A stretch of DNA of 35,784 nt, taken from Elusimicrobiota bacterium (lineage in GTDB: Bacteria > Elusimicrobiota > Elusimicrobia > F11). The translations under genes were made by a program, and so were the position numbers. The notes below the pieces were generated by a model. That model did no database searches. It saw only the letters and a program-made list of their open reading frames with translations, and was not told the DNA's origin. Position 1 is the first letter of the stretch; the number at the start of each line of letters is the position of its first letter. The stretch covers positions 6,388 through 42,171 of the forward strand of contig PLLH01000011.1 of assembly GCA_003140895.1 (NCBI GenBank), read 5' to 3'. Below are positions 22,001-25,932 of this stretch, piece after piece.

Positions 22001-25000
22001 TGCTGGCGATACCGGAGAAGACCGGGACCGGGTGGATGAACATCCAACGCACGGCGTTGTGGGAGTCTTGGAAAGAGCTGGGGGACCCAACCGCGTCTCT
22101 TCGGTCCTTTGTTAATAACACGTCGAACGATTTCGGAATGATTCCCTTTTCACCGAACGCCATCGGCATCAGCGAAGATTATTGGAGCGTCCTCCAACAG
22201 GTGTACACGATGGTTTCATTAGGGTTGGAGCCCGAATTCGCTTTATCAGAAGCGTTGGCTCAAAAGGATCGCGAGAACAAAACGTATGCCGAGTGGAAAG
22301 CCGCTCCGCCGCGGTGGTCCGCCGGAGGATTCCAGGCCACGGAGGCGATCATTAACCAACAGGTCCATGAGTTTGGCCCGACTTCATTCTTTGAGCGGGA
22401 AGTTCGGGCGACCAGTCTGGATCACTATTCGTTGGGCCCGCTCATCTTGTTGGATATTCTTCTGATGCCTCTCGCCATCGTAAACGATCTATCCCCGTTC
22501 GTGGGCGTTTCGCTTCTTTTGTGGATTCCCGGAATCATCTTGAACCAGATTTCCACGTTGAATTCGTGGTTGGCTTACCGTCGATCCATGGGGTTCTGGT
22601 CAGGGACCTCGTTGTGGTTCATGAATCGCATTTCAGATTCAATGCTGTTTCCCTCTCGCGTTGTGCGAGACGCGTTGGCTCAGTTATCGGGCGCGCGCGG
22701 TGTTTCCTATGAATTCAAAATCTCCGGGGCTGGAGGGGGCGGGCCGTGGAGCGCCATCTTCCCGTTCATCAAAACCGTTGAAAAAGGCAATAAGAAAGTC
22801 ACGGGATTTATTTATAAAGAGACGGTACTCCTTGACGGGCCCGATCGAGGGAAAGTAGAACAGCGTATTTTGACTCTGAGAGGCGCACTGGTGAGAATCG
22901 TGGCCGCGAAAGACGCGACCGGCGGGCTTAACGGCAACATGAAGGAAATCCACAGCTTCTTCTGGACGTTTGTGGTGGGGCTGGTTCTCATCGGCGTTAA
23001 CGTGTGGGCGTTGCAGTATTTGGATGCCACCAACGTCTTCATGATGTTATTTTCGCTTTGGTTTTCCGTGGCGGTGGCGTTCGGCCCCATGGTGAAAGAC
23101 GCCAAGAAGGGGAAGATGGTGTGGCGTGGCGCGGGGGATTGGATTTCCAAATTATTGGGGCACGCCCTTGGATTTGGAGCCCTGATGGCGGCCTCGGTGT
23201 CGCTGCTGACGGTGTTCTCAATGCCAATGACTTTGGGGGGCGTTCTGGTGGGCCTCGCCGTGGCGGCGGGGGGCGCGGCCTTTTCTTATTTTGGGCTCCT
23301 TCGTTCCATCAAGGCGCTCGACAAAGCGAAGAAGCTTAGGGCGGTTCGATTTCTGTCTGAAATGCACCGGGGATTTTGGCTGAACTTATTTCTGTTCGGC
23401 TGGTTGGTGTTCGCTCCTTTTCCGGCCGTTTTGCGCTTCGATATTTTGCCTGGAGTTCCGATCGTGTTTACTCCCGGCGGGTTCCTCTGGTCTTTCCTCG
23501 TTCCGTTCATGGTCACGGTTGTTGCGATCATTATGATTGGACGCGTGGTCGCTTGGGTTCAAGGGATCCGTGTTCAGCGTCGACTCGTTGTTCTTTCGAA
23601 TCGCGCTAGGGAGCTTCGCGGTCGGCGCTATTCCGCGGACTCTCTCGTGGACGCTCTCGCGACTCAAACGATCACATTCATCCAACAAGGGTCCTATCGG
23701 ATGGCCAACAAGAATTTGGATGAAATGGAAGAGATTCTTCAATTTGACGAAATACGGAAGGAGCTGATATACCTGAGAAAGGAGATCGTGACGGGCCGCA
23801 TGACCAATGCTTCTCTTCAGGATCTTTGGAAACAAGCGGCGAAAGATTACAACAAAGCCAACTACAAAGAGGCGCTGACCTGCCTGGATCAGATTCTCAA
23901 GATCGCGGGGGTTCCGATGGCCACGGCGGGAGCCATGGGTTTCTGGAAACGGTGGACAAGCAATGTGGTTCACATCGGGCGGATCGAAGGTTTTGTGACG
24001 GCGTTGGTTTCGTTGGGTGTGTTGACTCTGACGTCTCCTCAAGGGCCTCCGGCTTTTCTGCAAATCCTGTTGCCGTTTGTATTCGCCGCTGTTCTCGTCT
24101 TCGCCCTGTTTGTGGCAGGGCATCGGTTGACGGGAGTCCTGGATCCCACCCGGCCTCGGCCCGTCACTGGATGGGCAACCGTTATGAAAGCGTCGCTTGT
24201 TGCCAGCTCCGGACTTATCTCTCTCCCATTTTTGGGGCTGGGCCTCCTGACGCCTCCAGCCATTGGAGTGATCTTCATCGCGCTGGGCGCCCTGGCCGCC
24301 GCTTATGTTCATGGACGGCTGAATCAAATCATTGTTCGACGGGCGTATTCTTCGCCGTCAACTTTGGCTTCCGTTCTGACCGCCCAGATGAGCGCGCTGG
24401 AGAAAGCCAAGCAAGCCGATGATCGCGGCGCCGTTGGAATGGCGTTGGATCAAATCATTGATTTACAGGATTGGGGCGTTCGGGAATTTGGCTTAAGCCC
24501 CTCCTCGGCCCGTTATGACCGGCAGTCCCTGGATCGCCAACTCGCTGTTAATCAACAGGCTGTCGTTGATTGGTTCTTTGTCCTTTTTGATCTTCTTAAG
24601 GGTCGTTCGGGTCAGGAGGAGACAACATTGAAAGCGGTCTTGTCTGTTGGCCAGTCCGGCGCCGAAGGGAGCCTTGATAGGAAGAAGGGCGTGAGGACTC
24701 TGTTTATTCCAAAAGGTTCCGATCGATCGGCCGTCGAAAGAGAAATCAATGATTTGTTGGCTGTTGAGGAGTCCGCTTTGTCTCTCGCCTCCACCAAAAT
24801 TCAGGTTTTGTTGACGGGTTCACTGGAAGGCGCGGCGGAGGACTTTGAGAAACAATTCGCCGGGCGGGGGATGGAATTCTTGAAATCAAGCCGTCTTCAA
24901 AAGCTTCAGTCGGCTGATTTAGGAAAGAGTCTTTTCGGAGACACGTTCAACCGGATCACCTTATTCCGATTGCTCAAACATCGGGATACCGTCATTCCTG

Positions 25001-25173
25001 AATTTATTGAACAAGCCCTTCTTGAGCTGCAACGGGATGGATCCTTTAGCCGGGTGGCGGTTGAGATCATCATCTTTACAGCGCTTTCGTCCGAGGCCCT
25101 CGCTGTCAAAGCGAGCCTGGCGGATCTTGAACGCTTGGTGGCTTTCCGGCGGATTGTGGCCCGACAGGCCTAA
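7027..25173 (+). CDS. Giant membrane-associated multidomain protein of about 6,048 aa (function unknown)
   Basis: Single uninterrupted ORF. GGGGAGG RBS at 7020-7026 suggests ATG 7033 (MWNVLAHK) as the start. N-terminal hydrophobic segment KWLATSLSFFFFVSNVVLLNA. TM clusters occur in the N-terminal third and the C-terminal third. Confidence 0.9.
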   Translation: MYMWNVLAHKTFNAFRWGEAIRKWLATSLSFFFFVSNVVLLNAQETNVWTERRKSVQSLENSISSTEKSPKNEFKIAYNTLAPSFSPGSSPKLDINRLYKTEKAGDIVPAKAVQMDPRLAAIPQNAGTIKEVWVRKTQTSPLVVLIQDVHLNNEAQENIATILTSLQGVSEQMGPPAKFVVGVEGAFGPFDFRRFRAFPNKTFTREIARFFLSNDKISAPGFVGLTRDNPPAMVGIDDPAAYEANVAAYRTSVRHQSTVEGSIEQAKAQVEQEKAATLNARLKEFDRLQRLHGEGKVGLAEYARQMESLLSRSGGSDAERSDGDGWSARELVLEQFLAAASLEQKLDFAHVERERARVVEKLARLLSQSELDEFVAQSLSYRAGRLSYSDFFRTIQSLMARHSISMEETPAFSNYIRYVLLSDGINPERLFSAVQSLERSVLNALVETPAEKALMLKSRKLFLAGRLVQFALTPNEWKEYSQINLSLPVDGAHGAAGSGFDSLLASFEQFYVQADRRSQKIIGHLLKEASSEGHGTLQALIVGGFHTPAITNILKGRGLSYAVVQPKISKVDGTSGTSYLSIFSREKTPLEKMFEGEKLTLAPTQILIGSDPAKNPSALAITNEALSAMAVERWAAGNQSLPPETGVSVSRDASGAWNVLIAYANRVISLLLVQGDGKRPSGTRVVQRVVYPIIGTIQYLAKTRPMAESWFPLLSVALMKWVLPSMGGAWALAVVLNAVVFTFLFHVNTVNGRWDVKQIAARIVGASYLIAAGWGLADPLLSLGHFSLFLGLTMGFHALWNAAMRAMGRDEWQLSTSSGPADTKKKPGSNKVVGPGDTIVGLEGDTAVMKGAALLSILKNKGTGPNVFINRINAALLAKRPLDIADADIQSLEKIKGQEGNAQRARRSRSKLAAELILTESHLDVLRQLIVLIPESADRANAQKRVERLGRAQEDAFFAELTGDIEKGQQEERLTKQRLASVSRRPKAVASAKKKSDQDALIRQSQERMRQLLRDIRTGGVKAQWNAFVELRTVLLELKAKGVSATFSPETLKELRDIQAKLKASKTKPSAPALVPVEVKQAETTSVTVPANAVPANAAPANAVPGDTLASWTRILWKTAVVGVLLLTAFLVVTYAPGYVRGVLQATDLTYWGSSKNILTAAAFIPQGFQLAGARLTYLTVRFILVVFEAAYRTLYAVARRTMNISGGIRYKDEEGKLHQDGVEVDFLSTEDELQRSLHQRFQIDSKELNGFSRAQLLRLYFKLDSEDTRRADAQRAEVKAQAEKNRSAQPFLAHVYWFPIHFPLHLLVFLRDYFFETDLKRAAYLRSGRFLNHLGHDAAAQTLVRAAIQQVKEEKQSVGIAQAWVVWFSRTNVALAGLGGYLYRRIRITIFGALGGWILGGIAYAIPQIAYVNADGWIRRLLPPLPNSNVLYRYVSLSLNHLSFNVVSITSTFFTAFGLQFDSQVRRIHKAVMTRLAADMGASLDYDALHSELLNLMTQVREAKRGSEIKPIADRLSNIRGMMDARKNMKWWNLRRFSLGQFSEGESAALKAQMFELTSVISRRLPSPLSLNSEASQKVFEQAPSLFSMTVLKAFWADIKTLSFWWTLAKSMTGMWTLGAEISTVVELAGDLGYSAGTITGDGEAGRWFGHNAANLLEGENDSAMSLMGDLQRFTLGAAGFISAPAHRELVKESPVNPEKTAKAVPVQKDEEQKEDAPQPKEGKKAGKKEPQKEKELVPVAFEKYTWVDERARVSGAKWALMAKSMEINGRDVMEKTGVPVELPDLPKDPFGMPIALVNAAGRPLAEQDLDPADIFFQFTDGTQVAMKEASFDAGTESYSPPAGKKFVPLLLPLDKELNYRDADGRALRDRSGRLLPQTGFRPLGKDMNDRSVYWMDLDGRVTAAYPEGKVAKPVNPLTGNEVLLEPDLAGAKKAADQAQTDFIRAKNKLTVIERQMADQKSIAFEVDEDFNIVPNKSFKSKAELPPLAFYRFPAPGKPLVEYDPYLEPDRTADMIKADDGHEVVFTRWGDTRVEETAKNAQISKTEAIGAWSTMATLDSLDQLITWDEALRYNPINSRQQMTQKFYLALENRATLSPDAGLVPVYMFVKSDDGRIIPIPDMKIAVRWMEKAKIPPTLMAALLGDEHFLFTSEAKWDGMELITNASPHFKEAWLQWYGSIRQAPYAVLVKPDMKAPKAFVSQMELINQFGRQEAETFQKEGAVQLPDGTWAVKSCLGYKVNAKGEVMEWFSDPLLLHKFLEKDDLLYRLSNGDVVPLYQIPLNLQAKGVRVVEVVDPKDNTAIRLGSEWERITYLMGQSVRLEQQWRVKNAPGGAMPMRGGPSGAPRFDKMDNLPAVIGSAPSGKHWSYDWEPRFEMEWMGYLNFLQKAIETIQNPGMKAELVKKYREAMETRSYDIHPAAHATPYIPQIRDTPTHFVILGSPEQRVAQSWKEISALQRTAYMEDLKRTGGGKIIVPGGKQLDAIERYQDDARSISEEMTKVMDLLALKNQDPKQVKERRATLQNLKKEFASLDKKINMETVAYNKTTEAWAKKYKNRAHISKGNMDPPGIERFQGSQERYAAARKEQKEYFERTAQLRQQAAKNARDKTWFENQMKKSAKDDTYIDADGSRVVLITPFKEAIRGEDRAKTQTVQGGERLVIMAQMLAGEPLNIRRQMKVGDNDPSHAKTFLETIEAHRAAKKEYLKMAEGKMAAEPEGARKTVMRNYKEAVERDEKSFTLTQGGVRNTWAVSRGGAIHEMIDPKDPLNPIVYFETVDAAKAVEKAFISSSKKRLYDNPPPNERAEIDISLKAAQTDNVVSYREDGKKDGRIHIWALFPSIKDAEKNRDEKLAQLNSARTRSAAGVDSIIVYDVDPKSGETKLITEAAEVQKRVSELASLKSSLARRYQERKANPAADPNAPSLVKLASALQEVDRGIYWKDGHQFVVQYGLKQASENFARRLDDYNKVCGKEGRERQFSLLDTQDRPIGTVLTNGHVYLTTLARVVETNPDGTTEVELKTYAGRSPPTDKEKGNLVGVSLERVDAQERVRSQISGPLNENGEFVPLFYTKNNFSGPLALGKQPAKSQTYHYRPEMADSDYTKHPELYLDKSHVVERTKDGGAINEQMSALGAVWREVKDGRGRKTRTIEGRYDPTVPEEKDPFRPLREIRSEYEDADYAALNIPSKSSVVDVDSERSLGWSRILTSYDEYIKTKEIKYERWLDQTKELTWEVKDSNGQLVRKYKLGPDGKPLNVTFFVYSFDGPNTYGRLGLADEAYTFVTDENGLIKGGIDPATFKGDVSTLPYFEYTEVVAVDGVGPDTRIIYRINTRGETRGEKGKDFEHKQEVKSGSGDLVEIHTGQRINGNTAFIPQKITFNDYDYGRDGYGRIGVTHLSRTFAVRFNNGHTGHTFNLATLHFDEGARVIGFDENGQMTRQWSMKDGNEFKDEAGTVIPRSALCSLPLQKNVSRIAIVDPDGVLFYELTLQEESHIDKIAGNGDLTYKRDAFKYVFDPEHGYRWRRVVQSQFRDTIQQGHRTVSVNLKTGEESNVAYDPEKRMKAGTASSSSRPSSLISRGTNNVLEDVVPEREGLMRSPYLPDLPERYWRVLRVNSKNREGAVSYSGRRWVDVSGETVVEVVDKGSENGELRQHVSFHVSDMDEVPYKKMRLNPGVNAFDEMSFAANNGKGEPVDLTDNDTRFIYFYVDDLQMTGKPLESLSLTLEDANGKSATIRSKDDGKNGSPHFWDIVVGHKDTIVDGEGRSRATADMVSNSLYAASRGQVFAVRVKDLRDHIDITQLRPSATLKVAASNDLPTSLRVSQIYRASRGAGETNFTERQSEPSKRLSTLTSFVEVGPSGQTAFLDESKEGKEGYSVQLRGGDNRLLGYVRVYRFKTPNGVLQEHRRLIVIDQVGRFPLASFGLVKDSKGTYQVDPKDKIPFTVFEEGDDIYVVEEDPVSVTTPRTRIVSHYKARSLDPSVPVEMQFGDFSRLPAVSEETLRSTAYNRIFNNGFIQILRRVGGEKLGLISISNVNVSDAEIAAAVKTLDLELLGKVNEKLDSVAKPVNNVVIPEFRLSRIFSVSGAILLAMLSILPLILMQALARYRKWNAENQKREALKKKQGESRFALYDDALMQRALERFNKNVMDVNVRLNEDGQPVLVSSNGYIEGAFLGHLFLIYLLAFSAEVRAYGDVEADQRLTRLDDFAKSVSKYLSMKVGQGSDPGVARTYMAGKFEQQIWSQLEIYLSSFAERIRNAYIDDLSRVAAGTMPEVLHNGSFENALAAMYQDALRPETERDDTHIRVFDEENMRAFVKDHRFEEVPGAFITLARHLVKLLPAVWGILVFRAGDFLFAGVPVLLLLTLVGLVAATVIINARTEYKMIRSARVSDPMQGRLRALLPLMAVAESAYLWTAYGNASMFTTLTLFMLILLMTVEAAGILLPRKAIFGGNRSLIGVAWTYHARPSGPIGSTRAIVMVFAVTWLFTFASIALGSTVIPWFLEKFTNGEVMRVLLVWTLFILRLPLLHHGVNTLVRFGFSALAPTRGAKRNPNAKIPEDYMMAIAHIGGQTMASKNVVDDSSIGKTEIDLAKIKKTLKEKGRDIDHLILAQFSSVDEFDKSDNQEMEKKLKKITDMKDLAGKIDLTPYRLRTKTRRLLDGVLNMVGNGQEPQPQEITILNKALLQDIYVDELMKSRTTTKWAGSFKNSFIDLLNKNPRGRQTVLSVVKSALSDKRLAVDPQVLNDQPALSKLVEGWLLALFEEEEEADEGRGTTLWNLRQMMDPTMPEALKVAQGRPASRQAAVEYGYRIERMIIEILPIGGSSIDTAMSFVDLAEAAADEGIAQHIVLYNGFNQYDAHNDQSKSPEKISVMSGSEVGQRAKHGLLLAHVSQRGDKPGVRTYVCYNHTVYGLKSAGMHEILMVPEELPKMKSMIITDRNAKALNVRQFVKKDIRRVMENPNIAIMVASRNTTYVLDDMGWTSFAIEGGHGQAMLAIPEKTGTGWMNIQRTALWESWKELGDPTASLRSFVNNTSNDFGMIPFSPNAIGISEDYWSVLQQVYTMVSLGLEPEFALSEALAQKDRENKTYAEWKAAPPRWSAGGFQATEAIINQQVHEFGPTSFFEREVRATSLDHYSLGPLILLDILLMPLAIVNDLSPFVGVSLLLWIPGIILNQISTLNSWLAYRRSMGFWSGTSLWFMNRISDSMLFPSRVVRDALAQLSGARGVSYEFKISGAGGGGPWSAIFPFIKTVEKGNKKVTGFIYKETVLLDGPDRGKVEQRILTLRGALVRIVAAKDATGGLNGNMKEIHSFFWTFVVGLVLIGVNVWALQYLDATNVFMMLFSLWFSVAVAFGPMVKDAKKGKMVWRGAGDWISKLLGHALGFGALMAASVSLLTVFSMPMTLGGVLVGLAVAAGGAAFSYFGLLRSIKALDKAKKLRAVRFLSEMHRGFWLNLFLFGWLVFAPFPAVLRFDILPGVPIVFTPGGFLWSFLVPFMVTVVAIIMIGRVVAWVQGIRVQRRLVVLSNRARELRGRRYSADSLVDALATQTITFIQQGSYRMANKNLDEMEEILQFDEIRKELIYLRKEIVTGRMTNASLQDLWKQAAKDYNKANYKEALTCLDQILKIAGVPMATAGAMGFWKRWTSNVVHIGRIEGFVTALVSLGVLTLTSPQGPPAFLQILLPFVFAAVLVFALFVAGHRLTGVLDPTRPRPVTGWATVMKASLVASSGLISLPFLGLGLLTPPAIGVIFIALGALAAAYVHGRLNQIIVRRAYSSPSTLASVLTAQMSALEKAKQADDRGAVGMALDQIIDLQDWGVREFGLSPSSARYDRQSLDRQLAVNQQAVVDWFFVLFDLLKGRSGQEETTLKAVLSVGQSGAEGSLDRKKGVRTLFIPKGSDRSAVEREINDLLAVEESALSLASTKIQVLLTGSLEGAAEDFEKQFAGRGMEFLKSSRLQKLQSADLGKSLFGDTFNRITLFRLLKHRDTVIPEFIEQALLELQRDGSFSRVAVEIIIFTALSSEALAVKASLADLERLVAFRRIVARQA
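7441..8740 (+). other. TraB/TIKI/ChaN-like N-terminal region of the giant protein (tentative)
   Basis: LVVLIQDVHLNNEAQENIATIL...FVVGVEGAFG...MVGIDDPAAYEAN...LQALIVGGFHTPAITNILKGRGLSYAVVQPK resembles the GxxH / xxEG / GGxH...L..G pattern of this superfamily. Confidence 0.4.
10291..10350 (+). repeat. In-frame 15-bp tandem repeat ((G)TTCCAGCGAACGCT; VPANA), about 3.5 copies
   Basis: GTTCCAGCGAACGCT / GTCCCAGCGAACGCT / GCCCCAGCGAACGCT / GTTCCAGGGGACACT (last copy degenerate). Confidence 0.9.
12090..19240 (+). other. Predicted ~2,400-aa soluble region of the giant protein between membrane blocks
   Basis: The region lacks long hydrophobic segments. It starts with a Lys/Glu-rich linker (KDEEQKEDAPQPKEGKKAGKKEPQKEKE) and ends before the TM IFSVSGAILLAMLSILPLILMQAL. 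Confidence 0.55.
17017..17040 (+). repeat. Perfect 12-bp in-frame tandem duplication ACGCGCGGGGAG x2 (TRGETRGE)
   Basis: Directly visible: ACGCGCGGGGAG at 17017-17028 and 17029-17040. Confidence 0.9.
21460..22760 (+). other. GT2/cellulose-synthase-like glycosyltransferase core, possibly degenerate, in the giant protein (tentative)
   Basis: Ordered elements: IIEILPIGGSSID, DRNAKALN (compare KAGALN), NIAIMVASRNTTYVL (where a DxD strand is expected), GISEDYW (compare TED), PPRWSAGGFQ (compare QxxRW), then TM helices. Confidence 0.35.
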
Positions 25174-25178
25174 AAAAT

Positions 25179-25219
25179 CTTAATCACTTCTTAACCTGTT
25201 CTTAAGGCGATCTTAATCT
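25179..25219 (+). promoter_or_regulatory. Four perfectly phased 11-bp direct repeats CTTAAN(5-6) (Pho-box/OmpR-family-like; TTAA-N7 x4)
   Basis: CTTAATCActt / CTTAACCTgtt / CTTAAGGCgat / CTTAATCTgcc starting at 25179, 25190, 25201 and 25212. Confidence 0.6.
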
Positions 25220-25251
25220 GCCAAATGACATACTAACCACGCAACATCTGA

Positions 25252-25270
25252 GCCGGTGACATTCATCGGC
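25252..25270 (+). repeat. Small hairpin GCCGGTGA-CAT-TCATCGGC
   Basis: 8-bp stem with one G-U wobble and a 3-nt loop, directly abutting the larger inverted repeat. Confidence 0.6.
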
Positions 25271-25322
25271 ACAACTAAACAGGGGTCAGATTAGGTTAGG
25301 GGTCTGACCCCTGTTTAGTTGT
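25271..25322. repeat. Perfect 20-bp inverted repeat (ACAACTAAACAGGGGTCAGA ... TCTGACCCCTGTTTAGTTGT) with 12-nt loop; REP/MITE-like
   Basis: Left arm 25271-25290, loop TTAGGTTAGGGG, right arm 25303-25322. A nested palindrome GGGGTC-T-GACCCC lies at 25299-25311. Confidence 0.9.
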
Positions 25323-25324
25323 CC

Positions 25325-25849
25325 CTACAGTTCGGAAACCGCTGGAATCCTCTCCCACGCTCTCGTTGTTCCGCTCTTCTTGGTTGGATAAATGTCCGCC
25401 AAAATCTCGTCCGGTTGAAACCATAATTTGATTTCCCGTTCCGCTTCAAGCGGCGTCGCCGACGCGTGAAGAACGTTCTCGAAAAGCCCCGCCGTGGTGA
25501 TCCGTCCGAACATGCCGCGAACCGTGTTGGGCTGAGCCTTCTCCGGGTTGGTGTCTCCGGCCAAAGACCGAATCTTTTGAATGGCGTCGTCTCCTTCGTA
25601 GACGAGAGCGACGACTTTGTCGTAAGGCGCGCCGTGGATTTTTCCCGTGATGTATTCCATCAGTTGGTTGTAAAACGGTTTCCCGACGTGTTGGGCGTAA
25701 TGATCGGCGGCGAGTTGAGGGGAGACGCGTGTCAGGCGAGCTGCGATCAGCGTCAGTTTGGTTTCTTCCAGTTTGGTCAAAACCGGGCCCATGAGAGATC
25801 TCCTCACGGCATCCGGTTTAATTAAGACGAGACTGCGTTGAATGCTCAT
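25325..25849 (-). CDS. ndk: Nucleoside-diphosphate kinase
   Basis: SIQRSLVLIKPDAVRRSLMG, PNTVRGMFGR, NVLHASATPLEAEREIKLWF. AAGGAGATAACA RBS before the ATG. Confidence 0.92.
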   Translation of the reverse strand: MSIQRSLVLIKPDAVRRSLMGPVLTKLEETKLTLIAARLTRVSPQLAADHYAQHVGKPFYNQLMEYITGKIHGAPYDKVVALVYEGDDAIQKIRSLAGDTNPEKAQPNTVRGMFGRITTAGLFENVLHASATPLEAEREIKLWFQPDEILADIYPTKKSGTTRAWERIPAVSEL

Positions 25850-25932
25850 TGTTATCTCCTTGAATTTATGACAAAGACGTCGACGCGTGAGGCGAGAACG
25901 ATTTTACGACGTTTTGGTGTTGAGCGGCGAGT

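Noticed and set aside
23386-24327. 313-aa minus-strand ORF opposite the giant gene
   Set aside because: Antisense shadow, D/R/H-rich, no family features.
25271-25322. Interpretation of the 20-bp inverted repeat as a rho-independent terminator of ndk or the giant gene
   Set aside because: Stem is strong but no T-run follows on either strand.
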